Shown here in pieces: positions 7,193 through 15,804 of a DNA stretch of 22,166 nucleotides (position 1 is the stretch's first letter; the number at the start of each line of letters is the position of its first letter). The DNA is from CAZXFH01 sp964640055 (GTDB lineage Bacteria > Fidelibacterota > UBA2242 > JAFGTP01), in the NCBI GenBank assembly GCA_964640055.1, contig CAZXFH010000046.1, positions 1 to 22,166 of the forward strand. Reading direction: 5' to 3'. A program made the translations under genes and the position numbers. The notes below the pieces were generated by a model. It did no database searches. It was not told the DNA's origin and saw only the letters and a list, made by a program, of their open reading frames with translations.

Positions 7193-8377
7193 TTAAAAGA
7201 ACCAATCGGCTATTTTTCTTAACAAGGGGGCTTTTATTTCAATGGCCCCTTCCGGACAGGCTTCCTGGCAACAATAGCAGCGAATACAGGATTTATAATT
7301 GTATTGCGGCAGAGCCGGGGTAGCCGAACCCCAGACAATAGACTTCGGCCGGGTGGGACATTGTTCGATACAGATGCCGCAGCGGATACATTTTTGGGCG
7401 TTAATCACCGGCTTATTGGCCAGCAGACTTTTTGCAAACCGGAAGCGCAGGGCCAGGTTACTTTCCAGATCCACCCCCCGCTGAATATCAAAATCGGGCG
7501 CCCGGAAATCTGACCAGGGATCACCAACTAATTCGATCCGGTCCGGCTGCCACTGCCCCAAACCGGACTGCGCTCCGTAATAGGAAGTCGCCAGCCTGTC
7601 CGGTTTAACATTTAGGAGCTGGCAGGCCACACTATCCATGGCTACCGGATCAGCAGATAACATGATCAGTTTCAGTGGGTAGGGCTCACCGCCACCAGGA
7701 CCATTGCCCTCCATAGCCTGAACAGCATCCATAATATAGAGGCGCGGCTTTAGCAGTAAATTTAGATCAACCAGCATCTTGGAAAAGAGGTCCACACCCG
7801 GCAGTTTGACATGAAATTCCAGTTTATCGAACCCCGCTACACATCCAAACTGATTTTTGACCGCCCCGGTCAGACGGGTCAGGTGATGGGTTTTTAATTT
7901 AGGCAGACTGATCAGGCCATCACTTTCCAGAACCGCATTGGCGATTTTAAACTTTTTATTTTGATGGCCCGCTGCAAAGGAAACAGATTGTCCGTTCCTG
8001 AAATCTTGAAAGGGAACATTTAACTGACGGGCCACGGCCGCGATCCCCGCCTTTTGAGCCGCTTTGAGTGCATTGCCGCGGGTGGGCGAATCACCATAGG
8101 ATACTTTAATTCCGGTCTGCTGGCAGATTTCAGCCACCGCCTGAAATAAAGCCGGATGGGTAGTCACACAATCCGCTGGCGGATGGGCGCTTAATAAATT
8201 GGGTTTCAACAGGATCTGTTCGCCAGAGGTCACAAATTTTTCCAGGCCGCCTAACAGTTTCAGACCCCGTTTCACGGCCGCAGTGACGTGTTCCGGTGTA
8301 TAGTCGGGGCAGCTGATCAGGGCTACCCTGGTTTTGGGATTCTCCGTTTTAATCCTTTTTTTTACTTCCTTTGCCAT
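7193..8377 (-). CDS. DUF362 protein with C-terminal double 4Fe-4S ferredoxin domain
   Basis: The protein has 394 residues. The DUF362 core is shown by ILLKPNLL (55-62) and LISLPKLKTHH, followed by TGAVKNQFGC. The last 70 residues carry two 4Fe-4S motifs, CIRCGICIEQCP and CIRCYCCQEACP, so it should bind two clusters and act in electron transfer or redox chemistry in the cytoplasm. No substrate is known for most members of this family. The frame can be extended to a GTG at 8437, but that would overlap rsmI by 41 bp. The ATG at 8377 gives a 19-bp gap, so it is preferred, although no strong Shine-Dalgarno precedes it. It is followed by the small membrane protein gene. Confidence 0.85.
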   Translation of the reverse strand: MAKEVKKRIKTENPKTRVALISCPDYTPEHVTAAVKRGLKLLGGLEKFVTSGEQILLKPNLLSAHPPADCVTTHPALFQAVAEICQQTGIKVSYGDSPTRGNALKAAQKAGIAAVARQLNVPFQDFRNGQSVSFAAGHQNKKFKIANAVLESDGLISLPKLKTHHLTRLTGAVKNQFGCVAGFDKLEFHVKLPGVDLFSKMLVDLNLLLKPRLYIMDAVQAMEGNGPGGGEPYPLKLIMLSADPVAMDSVACQLLNVKPDRLATSYYGAQSGLGQWQPDRIELVGDPWSDFRAPDFDIQRGVDLESNLALRFRFAKSLLANKPVINAQKCIRCGICIEQCPTRPKSIVWGSATPALPQYNYKSCIRCYCCQEACPEGAIEIKAPLLRKIADWFF

Positions 8378-8396
8378 CAGATCACTATCAGAAGGT

Positions 8397-9077
8397 TTAT
8401 TTCCGGCGGTTACCCTCGATAACCAGCACAAATTCACCGCGGGGCTTTTTACGGGTGAAGGTGGTAATCATATCGGTCACTTGCCCGTTCAAAACTTCTT
8501 CAAAGCGCTTGGTCAGTTCGCGGGCAATGACCATTTTACGGTTGCCCCAATATTGCTGAATGTCCTTCAGGGTTTTTAACAGGCGATAGGGACTTTCCAG
8601 AATGATCAAGGTGCGCGGATCACCAGCCAGCTCCTCCAGCCGGGTCTTGCGTCCCTTTTTCCGCGGCAGAAAGCCTTCGTAGCAGAAGCGGTCCACCGGC
8701 AGACCGGAAACCACCAGGGCGCTGAGCACGGCGGAGGGTCCCGGCACCGGTACGATCGGAATCCCTGCCTTATGGGCTTTGGTAACCAATTGAAATCCGG
8801 GATCATTGATCAGGGGTGTCCCGGCATTGGAAACCAGGGCCACATCCTCACCCGCTTGTAATCGCTTGATCAATTCAGTACTGCGCTTATCCTCTATCTC
8901 ATCATAATAGCTGACCCGTTTGGTCAGGATCTTGTAATGTTTGCAAAGAATCGACGCATGCCGGGTGTCTTCGGCCGCAATCAGATCCACATGCTTTAAA
9001 ATATCCACAGCCCGGAAAGTCATATCATCCAGGTTACCGATGGGCGTCGCCACGATATATAAAGTACCGGTCTGCAT
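8397..9077 (-). CDS. rsmI: 16S rRNA (cytidine-1402-2'-O)-methyltransferase RsmI
   Basis: The 226-residue protein is a tetrapyrrole-methylase-fold SAM enzyme. The N-terminal signature ATPIGNLDDMTFRA (10-23) and AAEDTRH (34-40) are diagnostic for RsmI, which 2'-O-methylates C1402 in the decoding centre of 16S rRNA. Further family motifs are SNAGTPLINDPG and VPGPSAVLSAL. It is shorter than the E. coli enzyme (about 286 residues) and ends soon after the methylase domain at VLVIEGN, so the small C-terminal domain is missing, as in many shorter homologues. It leads a closely spaced string with the DUF362, membrane and lipoprotein genes. There is no clear Shine-Dalgarno before the ATG. Confidence 0.95.
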   Translation of the reverse strand: MQTGTLYIVATPIGNLDDMTFRAVDILKHVDLIAAEDTRHASILCKHYKILTKRVSYYDEIEDKRSTELIKRLQAGEDVALVSNAGTPLINDPGFQLVTKAHKAGIPIVPVPGPSAVLSALVVSGLPVDRFCYEGFLPRKKGRKTRLEELAGDPRTLIILESPYRLLKTLKDIQQYWGNRKMVIARELTKRFEEVLNGQVTDMITTFTRKKPRGEFVLVIEGNRRK

Positions 9078-9233
9078 CGCCGTAAATATAAAAGGATTCA
9101 GGCGAAAAACCTGAGAAAATATGGCTTTTCAGGGATCAATATTTGGCTGTACCGACTGAATAATTAGCCCTGAGAACAGACTGATCTCCGACCGGAAAAA
9201 GGGAATATTTCGGATCGATTAGCAGCGATACAC

Positions 9234-11390
9234 TCAGAAGCGCCAGTTATAGGACGCTTTAAAGAATACCCCCCGCAGCATTTCTTTATAATTATTGCTG
9301 GCGATATAGTCGGCCTGGTTGGGATCGTAGCTGACCTTCTCATAGAGCGACCCATAGCCCAGGTGGATCACTGTACCAGGGATATAAGTAAAACTGATCA
9401 GGAAATCAGTGGTCAGCTTATCATAATAGGCATTATACTCTAAAATGGCGCGTAAAAACAGATATTTATTGATCTGATAAGTTGTTTTATTACGATAGAT
9501 CCTGTAATTATAAACCTGGTCATGATGCGGTCTTTTATAAAAAACAGACTGTATATAACGGGTTTCATTGGTAAAATTTTGGGTCGGTTGTAAAACCGTT
9601 TCTGCATACAAGCTCCATTCATCGCCCTGATAGGGATCATCGGGATCATAATAGGGTTGCCCGCCATAGGTAGTATTGAAATAAAGGGTGAAAAATTTAT
9701 TCACATTACTTTGCAGAAAGAGACTAAGACCACTGGCATCAAATACCTGATCCGCATAGATCTCGGTTTCAAAATCATAGTCAAAATTCAGAAAAGTAGA
9801 GCGCGGCAGACTGAAATCCAGATTGAATTCCACGCAGCGTTCATATTTATCGAAATAGGCATCATATTGCAGAAATCCATCAACTCCGACATCTAAGCGG
9901 TAGAGCCAATCAGAATGCATGTAAAACTGATGTTCATAATCATAAGTGGCCGCTGAAATGCCATCCCGTGGCACCCAACCGCTGGCCAGATTGAATTTTT
10001 TCCCCATGCTATGCAGGCCAAAACTGAAATAGTTATGTTTGTCACCATAGTTATACTGAATGTCGGCATTATGGGCGGAATGGACCGGCTGATCAAGGGA
10101 ATCGCGATGCGTGGCATATAGAATATTTGCCTCTAATACTGATTTACCGGATAGTCTTTGATGATAATCCAAACCGCCTACACGATTGAATCCCACCGCT
10201 GTTTCCCGGCTTGTCAGAATACCGCCGATATAATTCTCCGCTTTGAGAATACGCTGGTAGCGCACAATTCCGAAATAAGCCTTATCAGCGCCCGTGGTTT
10301 TATATTGAGGGGCCTTATCAATGGCCAATATGGACGATAAGGCGTTCTTGATGCCCATTTTACCACTGACTTTGACCCCTGCCAGGGGGTCAATGATCCG
10401 CCGGGTATAGACTACGTCACTGACCGCACTAGTGTGACCGGTACCGGCAAACTCAAAGCGCTCCTTACCTTCCAGGAAAAAGGGACGTTTCTCATTGTAA
10501 AATATATTGTAACGCAAATTGACATCCACCTGTCCCGCATCGGCTTCCACCTGGCTGAAATCCGGATTAATCGCGGCATCCAGAGTTAGGGTTGACGTTA
10601 AGCCAAGTTTAGCCGTCAGCCCTGCTTCACTGCGGTTACGATCTGTTTCCATATTACCGGCCACATCTGCGGCTTTATACTGATGAGTAATGCTGGGCAG
10701 CAGTTCAAAGGTGCGCTGATACTTCAAGCCTTTATAGGTAACCATGCCCATCTGAGAAATCAGACTACCCTCTCCGGGTTCGAATTCCGGTAAAGCCGCT
10801 TTTTCAGAGGTCCTGACGATTTGCCGGGCTAAGGTTAGGCCCATTTGAACCGCTTCTTTTTCCGGAAAACGGATACTTTGTAGCGGTATCTTGATCTCTG
10901 AAATATAGCCTTCATCCGTGATCCGACCATCTGATTCCCAGACAAAATCCTGACTGGTATTCCCATTTCCGTCTTTGTTCAGGACCATATCTACCTGGAT
11001 GCCATAGGCATTGGTGGCAAACAGATACATACTCTGCTGGTCATTGTAAGAATCCAGGACCACCAAGACGACATCTTCATTGAATACATGATCTCGTTTG
11101 GATATGGTGGCCTTGATTTTAGCAGGGTCGGTAGTGTAACATTTAAAGGCAAAATACAAATTATGGGCATCGTAGGCGCAATAACCCACGGTTTTTTCGC
11201 TGACTGGATTACCAAACTCCGGTTCAAAGGTCTTAAAATTGGTATAAGGGACGCAATGGGACCATACCGGATCATCCAATTTTCCATCAATTTGCGGTGG
11301 ATTATCTGTGCGATAGGCTTTGAATTCCATTTTGGCAAACAGAATACCCATTGTGAATATAATAATTACCCAAACATGTCTTGCTTGCAT
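9234..11390 (-). CDS. DUF5916 outer-membrane barrel protein with N-terminal CBM9-like domain
   Basis: The protein has 718 residues. After a signal peptide (hydrophobic 6-19), residues about 28-205 form a carbohydrate-binding family 9-like domain with the hallmark IDGKLDDPVW (34-43). Residues about 225-718 match DUF5916, seen in NPDFSQVEADAGQVDVN (275-291) and EKRPFFLEG (300-308), followed by many alternating aromatic strands and a C-terminal Phe (NWRF) typical of outer-membrane barrels. The family is widespread in Bacteroidota and related phyla. Its function is unsettled; a ligand-binding or transport role at the cell surface is inferred. The ATG has a GGAGG site 8 nt upstream. The gene stands alone between two intergenic gaps (156 and 247 bp) and probably has its own promoter. 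Confidence 0.85.
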   Translation of the reverse strand: MQARHVWVIIIFTMGILFAKMEFKAYRTDNPPQIDGKLDDPVWSHCVPYTNFKTFEPEFGNPVSEKTVGYCAYDAHNLYFAFKCYTTDPAKIKATISKRDHVFNEDVVLVVLDSYNDQQSMYLFATNAYGIQVDMVLNKDGNGNTSQDFVWESDGRITDEGYISEIKIPLQSIRFPEKEAVQMGLTLARQIVRTSEKAALPEFEPGEGSLISQMGMVTYKGLKYQRTFELLPSITHQYKAADVAGNMETDRNRSEAGLTAKLGLTSTLTLDAAINPDFSQVEADAGQVDVNLRYNIFYNEKRPFFLEGKERFEFAGTGHTSAVSDVVYTRRIIDPLAGVKVSGKMGIKNALSSILAIDKAPQYKTTGADKAYFGIVRYQRILKAENYIGGILTSRETAVGFNRVGGLDYHQRLSGKSVLEANILYATHRDSLDQPVHSAHNADIQYNYGDKHNYFSFGLHSMGKKFNLASGWVPRDGISAATYDYEHQFYMHSDWLYRLDVGVDGFLQYDAYFDKYERCVEFNLDFSLPRSTFLNFDYDFETEIYADQVFDASGLSLFLQSNVNKFFTLYFNTTYGGQPYYDPDDPYQGDEWSLYAETVLQPTQNFTNETRYIQSVFYKRPHHDQVYNYRIYRNKTTYQINKYLFLRAILEYNAYYDKLTTDFLISFTYIPGTVIHLGYGSLYEKVSYDPNQADYIASNNYKEMLRGVFFKASYNWRF

Positions 11391-11452
11391 TTTGCCGGCC
11401 TCCGAAATAATGATTAATTTTAATTATCACTGCACCTCATGGTGTTCCTAAG

Positions 11453-11479
11453 ACAATATTGTTTCTATGTAGTTGTCAA
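11453..11479 (-). promoter_or_regulatory. Candidate promoter for the DUF5916 gene
   Basis: The minus strand carries a perfect -35 hexamer TTGACA (11474-11479) and, 15 bp on, TATTGT (11453-11458), a 4/6 match to the -10 consensus. The spacer is shorter than the optimal 17 bp. The site lies about 65-90 bp upstream of the start codon, directly next to the inverted repeat at 11481-11509. Confidence 0.3.
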
Positions 11480-11480
11480 A

Positions 11481-11509
11481 CTTTTCCGATATTCAAATTG
11501 ACGGAAAAG
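11481..11509. promoter_or_regulatory. Inverted repeat upstream of the DUF5916 promoter (possible operator)
   Basis: Arms CTTTTCCG (11481-11488) and CGGAAAAG (11502-11509) are perfectly complementary over 8 bp, with 13 bp between them. Arm centres are 21 bp apart, about two helical turns, as expected for a dimeric regulator. It abuts the -35 candidate on its upstream side, a position that suits an activator. No poly-T tract follows, so it is not a good terminator. The binding protein is unknown. Confidence 0.35.
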
Positions 11510-11637
11510 CACATGGCTCGCTTAACCTCTTCAGTCTTTATTCACCGGTTGACATTGAGAGAATGACAGCACGGGATCCGGTGCATTAACCCCGTTAATT
11601 GTTACTCTGTCTCAGACGCTATTATATATTTGGTTTT

Positions 11638-12537
11638 TCAGACATAATCCAGCATGGCAGAGATAGCCTTATGCGCCCGCCGGCGGGTTTCCTCGGATAT
11701 CTCGATTTGATAGTGTTCTTCGGTCAAGGCTTGTTTCACGCTCTTCAGGGTAATCAATTTCATATTCTGACATATTTTTGAGGTTCCGATTGAGAAAAAT
11801 TTCTTTTCCGGATTCTCACGATTCAGGCGATGAATCAAACCTTCCTCGGTACCGATCAGAACCGTATCGGCACTGACTTCCCGGGCATATTTTACCATAC
11901 CGCCGGTTGACAGCACTTCATCGGCCATGTCGATCACTTCCGGGCGGCACTCGGGATGTACCACTACGGGGGCCCGCGGAAAATTCCGGCGGGATTCTTT
12001 AACCTCCTCCACAGTGATGCGGGTATGCACATAACAGTAGCCGTCCCAGAGGATCACTTTTTTATCCACAAAACGACTGGCATAGTGTCCCAGGTTCTTA
12101 TCCGGTACAAAAATGATCTCATCAGCGTCTGTATTTTTAACCACCTCAATGGCATTGGAAGAGGTGCAACAAACATCGGCCAGGGCTTTGACTGCCACAT
12201 TGGAATTGACATAAGCCACCACCTTAGCCTTGGAATGTTTATCCTTTAGCTGTTGCAGCTCCTCAGCGGTAATCATATCAGCCATGGGACAACCGGCATT
12301 TTCTTTAGGCAAAAGCACGGTTTTATCCGGAGAGAGCACTTTGGCGGTCTCGGCCATGAACCGCACCCCGCAGAAAACGATCCGTTCCGCATCAATTTCC
12401 GCAGCCGTTTTGGCCAGTCCCAGGGAATCTCCCAGATAATCGGCGATCTCCTGAATTTCCGGACGCTGGTAATTATGGACCAGCAAGACTGCATTCTGCT
12501 CTTCTTTTAAAACCGATATTTCCTTTTGTAAATCCAT
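11638..12537 (-). CDS. nadA: Quinolinate synthase NadA
   Basis: The 299-residue enzyme condenses iminoaspartate with dihydroxyacetone phosphate to quinolinate in de novo NAD synthesis. It is the compact three-domain form, similar in length to Thermotoga NadA. Predicted ligands of its 4Fe-4S cluster are C83 (AGCPMAD), C168 (WDGYCYVH) and C256 (KICQNMK). Other family motifs are HNYQRPEIQEIAD (21-33), CGVRFMAETAKVL (56-68) and HPECRPEV (194-201). The frame is open upstream to 12822, but that part reads across the radical-SAM gene. The ATG at 12537 with a GGAG site a few bases upstream gives the family's normal N-terminus. It starts 10 bp after the radical-SAM gene; no nadB or nadC is in the window. 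Confidence 0.95.
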   Translation of the reverse strand: MDLQKEISVLKEEQNAVLLVHNYQRPEIQEIADYLGDSLGLAKTAAEIDAERIVFCGVRFMAETAKVLSPDKTVLLPKENAGCPMADMITAEELQQLKDKHSKAKVVAYVNSNVAVKALADVCCTSSNAIEVVKNTDADEIIFVPDKNLGHYASRFVDKKVILWDGYCYVHTRITVEEVKESRRNFPRAPVVVHPECRPEVIDMADEVLSTGGMVKYAREVSADTVLIGTEEGLIHRLNRENPEKKFFSIGTSKICQNMKLITLKSVKQALTEEHYQIEISEETRRRAHKAISAMLDYV

Positions 12538-12547
12538 GTGGCTCCAA

Positions 12548-13726
12548 TTATTTTTTTGGGTTAAGGTTTTTACGTTTAAAATAATGCGGGCTATCGCCCC
12601 ACTGGTTATATCCGATGGAGACCCCGATGGCCTGCAAACGCTTTTCCAGACAGGCATTACATTGGGAGGAATCCTCATCCAAACAGGGCTTATCATTGTA
12701 CAACTGATAACCGGTCCGATATTGCGGATCGGTGATGTTGGGCATAATAATATTGGCGCCGGCCTGAATGCCCTGTTCCCGTCCGAGAGGATCCAGGGCC
12801 TGCAGCGCGGTCGTGGCGGCAATATTCACATCCCGCAGATAAAGCCGGGTGACCGCGATCATATTAAGGGCGATCTCTAATTGCCGGTCTTTGATCTGAT
12901 CAAAATCACCCAGACTATGCGCCAGGGGTGTATTTTTATGGGGAATATAGGGACCCATGCCGATCATATCGATATTTTGTTGCTGCATAAAGATAATATC
13001 ATCGGCCAAATCTCTAAAGGTCTGCCCCGGCAAGCCGATCATGACCCCGGTTCCGACCTGATATCCGATGGCGCGTAAATATTCCAAACACCTGAAACGC
13101 AGCTGAAAATCATGCTCCGGCGGATGCAGCTGCCGATAGAGCCGGCTATTGGAAGTTTCGATGCGTAATAGATAACGGTGTGCGCCAGCGGCAAACCAGC
13201 GCTGGTATGTCTCATAAGATTGTTCCCCCAGACTGAGGGTGATTCCCAGTCTACCATGGCTTAAAGTCTTGATCCGATGTACCAGGTCTTCAATAAAATC
13301 GATAAACCGGTCATCACTTCTTTCACCGCTTTGCAACACCAGGGAGCCATAATCATTCTGATAGGCGATTTCAGCGGTCTGCAGAATTTCCTCCACGTCC
13401 ATCAGATACCGTTCCGTATGGGAGTTACCCCGGCGGATCCCGCAGTAAAAGCAATTTTTCTCGCAAATATTACTAAACTCGATGATCCCGCGTAAATAAA
13501 CCTGATCACCCACGTATTCCAATCTTTCTTTAAAGGCTGCCCGATAGAGGATTTCACGCTCGGATTCAGCTGCGCGGCGCAACAGAAAAATCAGTTCCTT
13601 CCGGCCGAGTTGATCCTGTTCCGAAATCTCCTGTACAGACAAGTCGGACGGGGAAGGCTGTGACCGGTAGAGTTCGCCTAGTTCTGCCGTCCGGGCGGTG
13701 GCATCAGTTTGTGACGCGGCGCTCAA
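12548..13726 (-). CDS. hydE: HydE-type radical SAM protein
   Basis: The 392-residue protein has the radical-SAM cluster motif CEKNCFYC (C88, C92, C95) after IEFSN, then GIRRGN as in HydE, the [FeFe]-hydrogenase H-cluster maturase. Near the end, C348, C356 and C359 form the Cx7CxxC motif that binds the accessory cluster in some HydE proteins (KPCLDEDSSQCNAC). Thus HydE fits better than BioB, ThiH or PylB. The start is TTG at 13726, chosen because a long AGGAGGAGGG stretch lies 4 nt upstream; it overlaps the end of mnmA by 23 bp. The N-terminus is about 25 residues longer than usual. No hydF, hydG or hydrogenase gene is in the window, so a role in H-cluster assembly depends on genes elsewhere. 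It could also be a HydE-like enzyme of unknown product. Confidence 0.8.
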   Translation of the reverse strand: MSAASQTDATARTAELGELYRSQPSPSDLSVQEISEQDQLGRKELIFLLRRAAESEREILYRAAFKERLEYVGDQVYLRGIIEFSNICEKNCFYCGIRRGNSHTERYLMDVEEILQTAEIAYQNDYGSLVLQSGERSDDRFIDFIEDLVHRIKTLSHGRLGITLSLGEQSYETYQRWFAAGAHRYLLRIETSNSRLYRQLHPPEHDFQLRFRCLEYLRAIGYQVGTGVMIGLPGQTFRDLADDIIFMQQQNIDMIGMGPYIPHKNTPLAHSLGDFDQIKDRQLEIALNMIAVTRLYLRDVNIAATTALQALDPLGREQGIQAGANIIMPNITDPQYRTGYQLYNDKPCLDEDSSQCNACLEKRLQAIGVSIGYNQWGDSPHYFKRKNLNPKK

Positions 13727-14801
13727 TAATCCCTCCTCCTAAAACATACTCACCATCATATAAAACCACAGATTGTCCCGGTGCCACAGCGGTCTTGGGA
13801 TGCTCAAATTCAACCGCTAAGCAGTCCGGAGCTGAAAATCTTATTGTGGCGGCTACTTCTGGCTGGTTCTGACGAATCTTAGCCTTAGCCTGATAGTCTT
13901 TCCCTGGTTGCAAATCATAAAAAAGATTGATATTGGAAGCCACTAATCCCTGAGAAAATAATCCGTCACGCTCGGTAACCACAATTTGATTACTCTTTGC
14001 ATCTTTTTCCAAAACATACAGGGGCTTGGAATGGCTGATGCCCAATCCTTTCCGCTGACCAACGGTGTAATGGATCAGCCCCTTATGCTGACCCAGTACC
14101 TGACCTTCCTGATCGACAATATCGCCGGGAATGATTTTCTCCGGGTTAAAAACAACACTGTAATCACCACCGGAAATAAAATCCTGACTTTCCCGACGGG
14201 TCGCTGCGGGCAATTCAAATTCACGAGCTAATTGCCGAACCTCTGCTTTGGTATGATTTCCCAGGGGGAACAGGATCTGCGGCAATTCCTGCGGCTGCAG
14301 GGCATATAAAAAATAGGATTGATCTTTTTCGGTATCCCGGGCCCGTTTTAAATAGCAGCCCTGCTGATCACATTCGATACGGGCATAGTGGCCAGTGGCA
14401 AAATAATCAAACTCCAACCCGCTCTGACGGGCTTTATCTTTCAGAAAACCGAATTTTATTTTACGGTTGCAGACAATACAAGGATTTGGCGTACGCCCGG
14501 CGAGGTATTCCCGTCGGAAGTAATCTAGGACAAACTGTCTGTATTCCTGGCGCAAATCAACAACTTTATAAGGGATCTTGAAGGTCTCGCAAAATTTTTC
14601 CACACTCTCAATATCCCTGGCTTCGTCAGGCCCGTAACAGGCATGACTGCCCTGGGTATCCCATTGCAGTTGCGGGTCATAGATCTGCATGGTCAGCCCT
14701 AATACTTCATACCCCTGTTCTCTGAGTAAAATGGCAGTCAGCGAGGAGTCTACTCCGCCGCTCAATCCAACCGCCACTCTTTTCTGTCTGTTTTCCATCA
14801 T
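13704..14801 (-). CDS. mnmA: tRNA 2-thiouridine synthase MnmA (CxxC variant)
   Basis: The 365-residue enzyme thiolates U34 of Glu, Gln and Lys tRNAs. The ATP-pyrophosphatase PP-loop is SGGVDSS (14-20), followed by TGHYARI (136-142), the central GDIVDQEGQVLGQHKG segment with YTVGQRKGLG, and the usual C-terminal barrel. The first active-site Cys lies in GRTPNPCIVCNRKIKF as C108-x-x-C111, where many homologues have DxxC. The second Cys, normally in a segment like ESQEICFI, is missing: here it reads ESQDFISGGDY (204-214). C55 in HACYGPDE is an additional conserved-looking Cys. This may be a subfamily that holds an iron-sulfur cluster for sulfur transfer; that is inference. Two adjacent ATGs exist; the outer is used. 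It is the first gene of mnmA-hydE-nadA. Confidence 0.93.
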   Translation of the reverse strand: MMENRQKRVAVGLSGGVDSSLTAILLREQGYEVLGLTMQIYDPQLQWDTQGSHACYGPDEARDIESVEKFCETFKIPYKVVDLRQEYRQFVLDYFRREYLAGRTPNPCIVCNRKIKFGFLKDKARQSGLEFDYFATGHYARIECDQQGCYLKRARDTEKDQSYFLYALQPQELPQILFPLGNHTKAEVRQLAREFELPAATRRESQDFISGGDYSVVFNPEKIIPGDIVDQEGQVLGQHKGLIHYTVGQRKGLGISHSKPLYVLEKDAKSNQIVVTERDGLFSQGLVASNINLFYDLQPGKDYQAKAKIRQNQPEVAATIRFSAPDCLAVEFEHPKTAVAPGQSVVLYDGEYVLGGGIIERRVTN

Positions 14802-14854
14802 ATCATCAATCCATAAGCTGGATTTATATAACTTTTAAGTTCGTAATAATTATT

Positions 14855-14884
14855 AATATATCTAAACGAAAAATAAGGGTTCAA
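14855..14884 (-). promoter_or_regulatory. Candidate promoter for mnmA-hydE-nadA
   Basis: The minus strand has TTGAAC (14879-14884), then 18 bp, then TATATT (14855-14860). The -10 is a 5/6 match and the -35 a 4/6 match, in AT-rich DNA of the 202-bp gap between trpA and mnmA. Transcription would begin near 14848, about 46 nt before the start codon. I see no convincing terminator for the trp operon in this gap. Confidence 0.35.
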
Positions 14885-15003
14885 TCACTTATCAACATTT
14901 CCTACTATATCGATAGGAATTTAACTATTAACGGTGATATATGCAACCCTTTAGATCGGGCACCACAGCCTTCCAATATCTTTTCAGATCATAAAATTTT
15001 TTA

Positions 15004-15804
15004 TTATAAAACTGTGGCTTGTTTTAACCGCTTAATAAAGTCTGTCAGGATTCTGAGCATTTGGAATTTATCGGATAGATTTTGCTGGATTATTTTAATT
15101 AACGCACTGCCGACAATGGCGGCATCAGCCCCGGCCTGCACCAGTGTGGCGACCTGTTCCGGAGTTGATATCCCGAAACCCACTGCCAGAGGTAGTGTGG
15201 TAACTTGCTTGGTCTTCTTGATCAGGGATGCCGTCTGGTTATAGAGGGTTTTACAGGCGCCGGTCACCCCTAGTCTGGAGACTATATATACAAATCCCTG
15301 ACATTGTTTTAAAATTTGTTCCAGCCGCTCCCCTTCGGTTAGAGGGCTGATAATAAAAACCGTATCTATCTTTTGTTTGCGGGCTGCGGAAACAAAAGGG
15401 AGGGCTTCTTCAACCGGCAGATCAGCCACTAAAACCGAATTGACTCCGGCAGCCGTAGCGTCTTGATAAAATTGATCGATATCCCGCTGGTAAATTAAAT
15501 TGGCATAAACAAGTAAACCGATCGGTATATCGGAAAAAGCCCGTATGGTCTGCAAAAATTGAAAACATTGATCGGTATTGATACCGGCTTTTAAAGCCCG
15601 CTGATCAGCCAGCTGAATGGTGGGACCATCGGCAATGGGGTCACTGAAAGGCAGGCCCAGTTCCAAAATATCCGCCCCGGATTCAATAAGGGTTTTCACG
15701 ATCTCCAGACTGGTATCATAATCTGGATCCCCGATAACCACAAAGGGCATCAGAGCGGCCTGTTGTTTCTGTTTTAATGCCCGGAATAATTGTTTATAAT
15801 CCAT
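15004..15804 (-). CDS. trpA: Tryptophan synthase alpha subunit
   Basis: The 266-residue TIM-barrel subunit cleaves indole-3-glycerol phosphate to indole and glyceraldehyde 3-phosphate and channels indole to TrpB. The catalytic acids are E48 and D59 in ILELGLPFSDPIADGP, matching E49 and D60 of the E. coli enzyme. The phosphate-binding region is GFGIST and AIVGSAL. Length is normal. It starts 11 bp inside the end of trpB, with an AAGGAA site about 9 nt upstream of the ATG, and is the last gene of the operon. It contains no tryptophan. Confidence 0.97.
   Translation of the reverse strand: MDYKQLFRALKQKQQAALMPFVVIGDPDYDTSLEIVKTLIESGADILELGLPFSDPIADGPTIQLADQRALKAGINTDQCFQFLQTIRAFSDIPIGLLVYANLIYQRDIDQFYQDATAAGVNSVLVADLPVEEALPFVSAARKQKIDTVFIISPLTEGERLEQILKQCQGFVYIVSRLGVTGACKTLYNQTASLIKKTKQVTTLPLAVGFGISTPEQVATLVQAGADAAIVGSALIKIIQQNLSDKFQMLRILTDFIKRLKQATVL

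Noticed and set aside
8378..8437. Upstream GTG start for the DUF362 gene
   Set aside because: It would overlap rsmI by 41 bp and adds residues not needed by the family; the ATG at 8377 is simpler.
12538..12822. N-terminal extension of nadA by 95 codons
   Set aside because: The extra part reads out of frame through the HydE-like gene and is not NadA-like; the ATG at 12537 has a GGAG site and gives the normal length.
14802..15003. Terminator between trpA and mnmA
   Set aside because: Only short AT-rich stems are visible (for example TTCCTA/TAGGAA near 14908-14929), none followed by a T-tract of the right kind.
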